Of a DNA stretch of 62,712 nucleotides, positions 49,501-60,100 are shown piece after piece (the first letter of the stretch is position 1; each line of letters starts with the position of its first letter). The stretch is taken from the NCBI RefSeq assembly GCF_000003815.2, contig NC_049985.1, positions 6,195,370 through 6,258,081 of the forward strand. The letters are read 5' to 3'. Source of the stretch: Branchiostoma floridae (Eukaryota > Chordata > Leptocardii > Amphioxiformes > Branchiostomatidae). Position numbers and translations under genes: made by a program. Below the pieces are notes generated by a model. The model worked only from the letters and a program-made list of their open reading frames with translations. It did not search any database and was not told the DNA's origin.

Positions 49501-52080
49501 GCACCTAATCCTAATCAAAATGATTTAGGTCCCCATCTTCTTGTCTCCTAGCCTGGGTACCATCCTATTTCTACCGGGGCTCCTTACACTCACTTCCCTA
49601 AAAAACGAGTGTAAGGAGCCCCGGTAGAATACGGATGATACTCAGGCTACTTGTCTACCTTATCCCCCAACGACCAGGAGCCGTCAAGGGACTAAGGGAC
49701 TCCGGCGGGTAGGTAGGTAGGAAGGTACCCATGGCAAAGGTGCCTGTAAAAATGTTCTTCTTTGGATATGTTTGGAGTTTTCAGGTGCATATTACAGATA
49801 AGGGTTTTTACCTCTGTATTGTGTTAAAAAACAACAACAGATTCTTGGCAATGTTTGTGGTTGCAGTAAGTTCTAGAAGTAAGATGTTTTGATGTTCTTT
49901 ACAGGCAGTGAAGAGGGGTCAAAAGGTCACCACGTATGTTATGGTCACACATTATTCCACAATGACAGGTTTCTGCGGTAAACTGTTTTTCTTGGTTTAT
50001 TGCTCAAATTATACGTTAGGGGCTGGAACAACCATGCCAATGGCAAGGCTACGAAAGTCACGGGTTCCTCACTGGGCGTCCAGTGACGAACGTATATTCA
50101 AAATGGCGTCGTCACTGGATGCCCAGTGACGAAGAAAGTTCGTCACTGGTTTACCAGTGATGAATTGCTTTGTTCCAGTGATGAAGCTCTCTCGGCACTG
50201 GAATTCCAGTGATTAACATTGACTCGTCACTCGGTTTCCAGTGATGAACTCCGCTCGTCACTCGGGACCCAGTGATGGACTCCGCTCGTCACTCGGGACC
50301 CAGTGATGGACTCCGCTCGTCACTCGGGACCCAGTGATGAACGTCATTCGTCACTGGGAACCGAGTGCGGAACCTGACCGAGGTCACCGGTTCCTCACTG
50401 GGTTTTCCAGTGATCTGTGACTCTTCGGCACTGGACACCGAGTGATGAAATTATTTCGGCACTGGGCTTCCAGTGACCACGTTCTATTAGCACTAGAACG
50501 TTCCAATGCTGACTTCGATATGCAACAAAAACACCCTAATTCACATGTCGCCATAGCGGCGTGTTACTGTTAGATGGGTCCGGGAGTGTGGGGACTTGCA
50601 GAGGTGACGCTAGTATAACTTTAAGTGCTAACTTTCAAATCCCCTCAACTGAAACGATGATTCCTTTTCCTTCAGTAAACTGAATATTTGTCGTCACTGG
50701 TTTACCAGCTGAAGTTTCCTCATCACTGGAAAACTAGTGACGATAAATATACCCCACTGGTAAGCCAGTGACGACGCGACTTCATCACTGGATACCGAGT
50801 GATGAGAAATTTACCCGTGACCTCGGTAGTTTTGCATGCCAATGTGAGGTTTTCATGTTCTAAAACTCAGGTAGGTGATTTGTGACAGCCACGTCTGCCA
50901 TGATTCTCATTAAGTATAGGCAGCCTAAACTGAACTGTGGCAGGCAGTACAACACCTCGTGAACACTGTCAATTTGATACCAGACACGCTGTTTCATTTC
51001 TAAAACTAATCACATTGTGTTGATCTCGTAACAAGCCGTCTTTCAGCTTGATGCTGAAGACCTCTCAAACCATGCTCGTGAGATACATATATCTTATTAT
51101 CACTTGCCCTTACCGACATGATCCATATTACAGAGAGAAACAGAGACAATGACGAAAAGAATGATGGCGGTGATAATGGAGAGCATGAGGTTAAGGTACG
51201 TCATTCTTGTTTCGAAGTAGTTTGTTCAGGTGTCTCACCTTGTCGAACATAGAAATACAGTCTTGGGTGTCTCAGAGCTGATTAAGTTCCGTATCTGTAT
51301 CTGTATCTATATAGCCGGTATAACCGCCGTTCGGCGTAACACACCAGCGGAAGCAGCTGGTTATATTACACTGAACGACCTGTCATTTCGAAGTGATTAT
51401 GATGGGGGTATGATGAGAAAGATGGGGTGAATAGTATATAGGAAAGGGCCTGAAGGGTTATGGAGTTCACATTTGCACAAAATGTGTTTGAGACTATTTT
51501 TGTAGGCAACTTTACTTGAGATATTTTCGTTTATTTCTGCGTAAGGCTAACGTAAAATTCAGTTGACTGTGACACCGGTGTTGATAGGCAGTCAACTGGA
51601 ACTGGAATGACTATTTTTCAGGCTGATATCGAGTTCGATCCAGAGAAGGGTATGGTCGTGTCAAACATGTTCGCTCCACCAGGGATGCACATGAAATTAG
51701 ACGTTCAGGAAGATCCTAAGTAAGTATTTGGTTTATTATCTTTATTTCCACAAGCAGGTGCGTTAGGGTCGCTAGGTGTCACTGTACACCGGATGGTCAC
51801 GTCTTGTTATTTCCCCTTTCCAGAGGGACAAATATCTGGAAATTCCGAATGCAGGCCGATTTTCTAGGATGCACTACGAATACCCAGAAATATACAACAA
51901 AATCATTCAGACGGCATTCCTGTTCATTCCGCCTCATGTGAATGGGGCATAAGGTCCATTTGGAATTAATTCCCACCCAAATATGGCGCGAATGTGTGTG
52001 TATGTGTGTGTGTGTGTGTGTGTGCATGTGTGTGTGAGTGTGTATGTGTGTGTGCATGTGTGTGTGAGTGTGTGTGTGCA

Positions 52081-52114
<34 letters not shown>

Positions 52115-52205
52115 AATGTGCATGTGTGTGTGTGTGTGCTTGTGTATGTGCATGTGTGTGTGTGTGTGTGTGCATGTGTGTGTGAGTGTGTGTGTGCATG
52201 TGTGT

Positions 52206-52246
<41 letters not shown>

Positions 52247-52256
52247 TGTGTATGTC

Positions 52257-52300
<44 letters not shown>

Positions 52301-52311
52301 TGTGTATGTGC

Positions 52312-52343
<32 letters not shown>

Positions 52344-55071
52344 TTTATCATTTCTATATCGGAAGGAAGCAGACAGAACCGGATCAGAGCTCCCAACCGA
52401 TGTCGTTCTCCTACCCGATGGGGATGGGGCCGGCCCTGATGAACGGCTGCTTCGGGACAGGCTACAAGGCCGGGGATCCGTGCTTCAACAAGAAGGACCT
52501 CATCCCGGCCTGCTTCGTGAGTCTACATTCCTGGGTGCAACCTGTCATAAATTCACTAACCGCGGAATATGCGTCGGTCTTACCTTTTCTGTCCACCTGC
52601 ATTTACGCCTAGACCAGCTGTCGGCTCCTTGGTCCCTACAGTTTCTCTTTTCCTGGCCCCACGTCGCTGTCAAATGCTTCGGTCACAAACTGTGCTGGTG
52701 CCCGTTGGGGGTGCACACCCGACTGGGCTCCAAATCCATCACAAACTTGTCAGGATACCGCGGTGTTTTCAAGATTATGTCAAGGCAGCTATTTATACTG
52801 GGATCGCTGGTTGATTTTAAGAATGACAATTTTTATTGACTCGCCAAAAAAATACAGTGACTTTTGAATGGTCAACTATAAACTACAAAAAAGAAGTGGG
52901 TACAGAATAAGTTTTAAAACTCTACTAAGTAAACAATATAGGATAATAAGAAACCCTCCATTCAATCAGGGCATGGGGCTAAACATCAGTGTCACTATCG
53001 TTTCTAATTACAGAGCAATCTTTTATGTATTTAACTATCTTAGCAATATGAGAGCTTTGGAGCTCGGTAGCCCTGTGGTCTGACTGGGTCACGAAGGGGT
53101 CACACCCGAAAACGCCAAAAGCAGCCCGTGGAGTGCACGGCAGGGCCCCTTTTCCAATTGTGACCGACGCATTATCCTGTAGCTGTTGAGATTCATACAA
53201 TCAGCGTGTGAGGAACAGGATTTTTCGCCATCACAGACTTCACCATCGCTGCCAAGTTGTCTCCTGTTGAACTATCCGTCTGACTTTTACTAAACCCAAT
53301 TTCCGGGTGATACATTGTTAATGCATGTGGGCGCTGGTCGGCAACACTGCTAGGTCAGCGAACATTAAAAGTGTAAACATATAGAAAAGTGGATCACAAT
53401 GCTGTAACAGTACCGTCATTTTGTCACACAGAAGATAATGGGGCCTTGGGTGTGGCTACATACATTATTGTAGGGGTCTGAGAGGGCACTGAATGGCGAA
53501 AGCGATGAGTCAGCATTTGTCAAGATAAACACAAGTGTGCCGCATTAACGTAATGTTTACAGTAACCGCCATTTTGTCACACAGAACATGATGGAAGGGT
53601 GCGGCTACATCGGGGTCGGCTTTGATGGTCGCGGGGACTACAGCAGCGCATCCAGGAAGAAATCAGTCGTGCAGAGGAACTGCAAAAACCTGGCCACGTG
53701 AGTGTCAAGGAAGTTGCTGAGCCCACGTTCTGGTGGACCCCAGTACTGTAGTCCAATTTCACTTATACTGGGTTCGACTTTAGTAGTGCTAGTGCAGGTA
53801 CTATTCAAAACTACCGACACCGGTCACACAACTCGGGTACATGTTTCGGGTATTGTCGTTTTGAATTTTCATTTTGTTTTCCGCCTGCTATGATGAAAGC
53901 AAAGCAAATTTGCTTTAGTAGCAGAAACATTTTCTCATCCACACGATCCTACATGGGTAGATACATATTGATATACATGCACAGTTCACTTACCCTTCTC
54001 ATGATAAACAAGAAATCTTTTAAGAAAAGCTGTGCATTGCCGCGTATTTTATGACTGAACTGCTGAGAGCGACACCTACAACTTCAGTAGGAAATGCAGC
54101 AAAAGGGGATATTGGAAATTTACCTCATTATCATAATTTATGTCACATGAATTATTGGCACATTAAACAGGTTTTGTAAAACTTTTTGACCCACAATGAA
54201 TATGCATTATTTTTCATTACAAAATAAGTTCCTTCTGATGCAATTTGTGATATATCTTTATATAAACATGGTGAGTTAAAGCGTAGATTTATTACGCTGG
54301 ACCACATACAGTAACATGCGTCTAGAAGAGAGTTTTAATACTCGCCTGGAATGTACCATTGTCTAACTAAGCAATGAAACTCGGCAAGGAAAGAAGGGCC
54401 TTTGGAAGGGGCTTTGGAAGGGCTGGGTTAAAAGGTCCGTCCATGGAACCATGGAAGAAAGCTGGCATAAGGCATTGCCGCTGGCGCGGCAATGCAAAAA
54501 GCGCACGCACACACACGCACGCACACACACACGCATACTGTCATACACACAAAAGCAAATATACGCACAAACACACATACACACACATGCATACATACCC
54601 ACACACATTAACAGACAGACACAAACATACACGCACACCCGGACACAGGCATACACACACACACAAACACACACATATACAAACAATCAGACACAAACAT
54701 AGACACAAAGCATGTACGGGTAACAAACTACTCCAATTTGCAGTGAAGATGAAGAAAGCTAAAATTCTGTTTGTTTTAATGACAATGTTACAATACAACA
54801 AACTATTTTACTGCACCCAGGTATCACGACGAAGACGTGCCGGACAACATGAACGTTCACGGCATCTTTGACACAGAAGTCGGCTCCTACGTCTTTGAGT
54901 CGAGATCGTCTTATCGCCATTACATTCAGTCGAAGGCTGGGATGTCATTTTCTTCATTTGCCCTCAAGGTTCGGTAACATTAACAAAATCTTAAACTTAA
55001 GACATTGACAAGGAATCTAATGTTTTCTTTCTGATTGTTACCTCCATGATAATTGCAGGTATTGCGCGCGT

Positions 55072-55103
<32 letters not shown>

Positions 55104-56216
55104 GTGTGTGTGTACGTGTGTGTGTGTGTATGTCTGTGTGTGTGTCTGTGTGTGTGTGTGTGCTTGTTAGTGCTTCTTGATACTTGTGGTCAGCATAATT
55201 ATGTTTCCCCAGAAAGGGAAACATTTTGCTTTTGTCGACGTTGTTTCAGATCCAATCAAAACTCAGAAAAAATGGGAGGCATAACATGCTGTCCACGTTT
55301 CCAGCTTTTTGATTGGCCGAAAATCTGCCTTTCTTGGGGAAACGTCACTGGTGGACCTATCAGTGGGCAGGACTCAAATAGCTCGCTATCACTTCTTTTC
55401 TCTCTGGGATGCAATGAAAACGGCTCTGTGACCAAGAAGGGGTTTCCAGGAGGAAGTTGCCCGCCATGCAACGAACGAGATTGCAAACTTTTCACACAAA
55501 AACATTGTGTTAAGAAGATTAGACATTGGAATGTTGGGATCTTGGAATGAACGGACCTGTTCAAGCTATGCCCTACATTTCTATACTGCTAAATGAAGTA
55601 GATTTTGTTTGTGTTGAACGTAGCGTAGCGCATCGTCCAGCGACACCATTTTAGCAGGGGAGGGGGGGAGAGAGAGAGAGAAGTATACCGATAAATATGG
55701 ATTGTAATGATACTTGGTATGTAGGGAGGGTTTGGAAAGACAAAGTTTAATGTCTCTTTATGAGTCCCCTTTTGTGTGATGTTGGTACTATTTCCGATTT
55801 TCGGATCTTTGTCCTAGACATGCTGCGGTCTCAATATGTTGGTGGCAGAAAGCTTTTGATGTAAGGAAGAAGATTTTGCCCCAGCCTCGAGCTGGTTGTT
55901 TTATTGAGAATTAATGGCGTTTGTTACTGTACAGACCGCCGTTGACACCGTGTACGGCAGTAAGGCATCAGCTAGCAAACAACAGTTCATGTGCCTTATC
56001 CAGTGCAACGTGGTAAGGTGAGTGTGCTTTCTATGATAGAAAGTACTGTTAAGATGTTGAATTGCCTAGTCGCTAAAGACTACATCCATACAAGTGTCGA
56101 GCATATCAAATATGGCAGTGAACACGGGACACAGATACATTCACAAACACACACACAAACACACACACAAACAAACACACACATAAGCACACACACACAG
56201 ACATATACACACACAG

Positions 56217-56257
<41 letters not shown>

Positions 56258-57062
56258 ACAGACACACAAACACACTCTCATACACACACACACACACACG
56301 CACGCACAGACGCGCAGACACATTCACAAACACACACACACACACACAAACACAGAAGCACACAATACAGACACACAAATAAACACAAACACATACACAC
56401 ACATTCACAAACACACACACACATACACTGAAGCACACAAGCACAAACACACACTGTCAGACAAACACACACACAAACACAGATCCACACGTCTATATGT
56501 ATATGATTGTATATGTATATGGAGAGAGGCGGGGAGACATGTCTATGGATAAAGATATTACTGTAATTGCATAATCAATAAGCGTAAATTCTATTGTAAC
56601 CTCATTTGATCAGAATGTTTGCCCCTTGTGCCAGGTATGAGATCTTCCTGGATGAGATCTCTCCAGACACCCTGAGCCTGGCCTTCCTGCGGGACTTCTT
56701 GTCCCTTCCCTTCAACTTCGTCATGGGGAAAGCAAAACTTCGTAAGTTCTACTAATATAGTTCTGGTGAAGTTCCGCTATGGGTACTGAAACATCGAAAC
56801 ATGGACGTGCAAGCATATGAAGACCATGTGAAACTTATCTATATATATATGAAGCTTTGCGTAGACACTTGCTGCTCAGTGGAAGATCCCAAGGCCATGG
56901 AGGATGGGGATGGATGGAGGGATAGAGTCATGTTCACCTGTGCCATGGAGGATAGGGATGGATGCAGGGAGAGAGTCATGTTCATCCATTCACCCGGCCA
57001 TGGAGGATAGGGATGGATGCAGGGAGAGAGTCATGTTCATCCATGCAACCAACACGACCGGA

Positions 57063-57123
<61 letters not shown>

Positions 57124-60100
57124 ATTATATATATGATTTGTTTCACACTGTGGGTCGTCAGTCCTGGCCAGGACTGGTGGCTCTAGTTCAGCTTTATCCG
57201 TGGGGTAAACTACATCCCTTGTTTTGAAAGGCAGGGTAAAATATTGTCATTTGAACCGTCAAGTCGAATTTATGTACCTTAAAACGTTTTGGTAATAATA
57301 AGGCTACAGGTTACCCCACGTTTCAAGCTGACCTAGCACTAACTCTGTACTGACTAAAGGCAGTCATTTGTTGTCTACAGAAAAGTTCATCCTCCGCTAT
57401 GGAACTCATTTCATCAAGTCGGCAAAGTTCGGAGGTTCTTTCAGGCTTTTCAAGACTCAAGAGGCCTCCAAGGTCTCAAGTTTTCAGGAATTCTCCGTGA
57501 AATCCGAAGCTTCTTTCAACGCAATATTTGCCAACGCCAAAGCTGAATTCGGACTGGAATCGTCGAGCGGATCATCGTATGACATCCATTTCTTTATCTT
57601 ATGCCCTTGTGGTGACTTGTGGGTGATACGATCATACATATTTTGAGTGTAAATATTGTCTGTACTTCCTGTCATGACCAGTGGAAGTGTAACAGTGGGG
57701 GTTTAGATATCGACTAACAGCTATGCAAATGTGCTGAGCATCCTTTTGTAGTGTAGTGGTTAGCGCTGTCGGCACGGGTTCGAATTCCGGATGTCACGAT
57801 TGTTGTTTCTTTCTGTTTAGTCCTTCTGTACTCCTTTCTTACATTGGTTCCCACACCGACCCTGTGAGTAACAGGCTGGAAATGTGCCACACAGTGAGTA
57901 ACAGGCTAGTGGATGTGCCACACTGTAACAGGCTAGAGATGTGCCACACAGGGATTTCGATCTCGGAGATTCGAGGACAAATCTTGAAAAGAAAAGGGGG
58001 AGTAGAGTAATAGTGGGGTGGGGGTGGGGGGTGATCAGCCCATTGGCATGGCTGTTAGTCACTAATCAAACCCCCCACTGTTACAGAATATTACCTCTTT
58101 ACCGAGAAAAACATGTTCAAAATTACAGGCAATTTGATAGTAACGTAACACGTCATATTGGCCAATATCCCCTAGCTAAAAGGACAGGACAAAACTAAGC
58201 AATGTCCCTCACAGGTTATATGTTTTGAGCATGGTAACAGGCGGTTCATGGCCTGTAAAATTGTCCTACATATCTCCAGTCTCTCTTTTGAATGTTACAC
58301 CAAGGTCTGTAATTTTACAGCCAGTCTTCTAAGGCGTCCGGCACCCGCGTGACAGTTGAAGGAGGCGACCATGAAGTTGCATCCATCGTAGCTGACTTCT
58401 ACTCGACCAGCTTCAAAGACGCCTTCTCCGAGTGGCTCAAGTCCATCCCCAAATTCCCCAAACCCATCGAGATGTTCATGGGCACCATGCCTGAGCTGCT
58501 GGACATGAACTACAAACTTCTGTTCCCCTTTGACATCAAAGATGCTGCAGACGGTTGCTTCAGCAAAACGTGAGTTTTCTGTATAATTTTTTCAGCACTG
58601 TTTTCACTGGAATGAACGGTAGATCAAGTTATATACATTCTAATAAAGATGTGATTGTCGTATTTCCACGTGGCAATTTGTCAACAAGGTTTCATCATGT
58701 AACCTCTTTTCACCTAATAGAATATGCACACACATGACCCAAATGGGGTCGGTTGAGTTGTGTAGCAAAACCTACATTTATACGCCAAATAGCAGTTACT
58801 GGAGTAACTAGATATGATTTTTGTTACGGTCAGACGTTTCAGAAAGCCTTCGTCAGTGACACTCACATGAGCGTAACTGACGAAAGGCAGTGGGTTCTAC
58901 CGAAATCGTCTGACCGTTTCTGAAATATTGTATCCAGTTGCTTGCGTTATTGCTATTTGGTGTATTCTATTACCTGGAGGCCTTACCTTCATCGACGTAC
59001 GTTTATACATTATGAGTCCCTCTGCACAGCCTGAAGACAGAGGAAGGCACGGGGAGGAAGTACTACGAGGTCAGCAAGCTGGTGAACAGCAGCCAAGGAG
59101 TGGCGGAAACTGTCAATGAAAAACGGTAATCCTGATCCTAGGATATGACTTCATGGTGCTATTTTTTGTGTGCTACAGACCAAAGATTTACCTTGAATTC
59201 AATTGAATTGAGAACTGAATGAACAAAATGATACTTTGGTTGTATGATATTTTTGTAATGTGTATACAGCATTTATAGCCATCTCTTGGCACATCCTGAT
59301 GCAGTAATTAAGTTTAAGTCCTTCCTGCACCAAAATGATTGATCGGGCGGCACCCATCTCCGTTTTAGTAGCCCTGGGCCACACAATTTGGTGAAATCAC
59401 TTCAGCAGGGGGATAGTCCACTGGTGGTAGTTATGTGTTCAACTACCATTCTTTCGTAAATGCTTTGTGCTACGCAAAATGTGCCATTTTAAAGTCTATG
59501 CTATTAATCGGCCGGGAATCGAACTCACGACCTACCAAAGTACCAACTTGGCCATTGCATCGGTGCCTAATGTATTATCCACATTGATTGCACCTTGATA
59601 TTTGCACAGGTATTGTGAATTCACGTCTGCTGAGAAGTTCGAAGAAGCCATGGACAAGAAACGCCTCGCTCTGGAAAGGGCAATCGCTGTCTACATGGAG
59701 GAGGTATGGTGAACGCCATTTTGTTGATGCATTCTGAGAAAAGCTGAAATGACATATTTTTTAACGAGCTTCCCAACTCTACAAGTACAATTGTATAGGT
59801 CATTAGCATAAGATTCCAGTAAAGCAAATGAACTGCAATTAGCGTACATCATGAGAAAGACAGCAGACAGGCTTTTGAAACGTCGGCTGATAGCTCAAAG
59901 TTGTAATAAGTACAAACAGCTTCCAGATCCAGTACTGTACTGATGTGTACAAACAGGTTTTGAAGTCTCGGGTATGCCTCCACAGGGCCCGGTCCCCACC
60001 ACAGACTTCCACCTGAAGGGCGGCAAACCCGGATGTGTGACTCAAGCCTTGAAGATACACGGAGGGGCTAGTGGAGTTACCCACCCTACATGGCTGGAAC

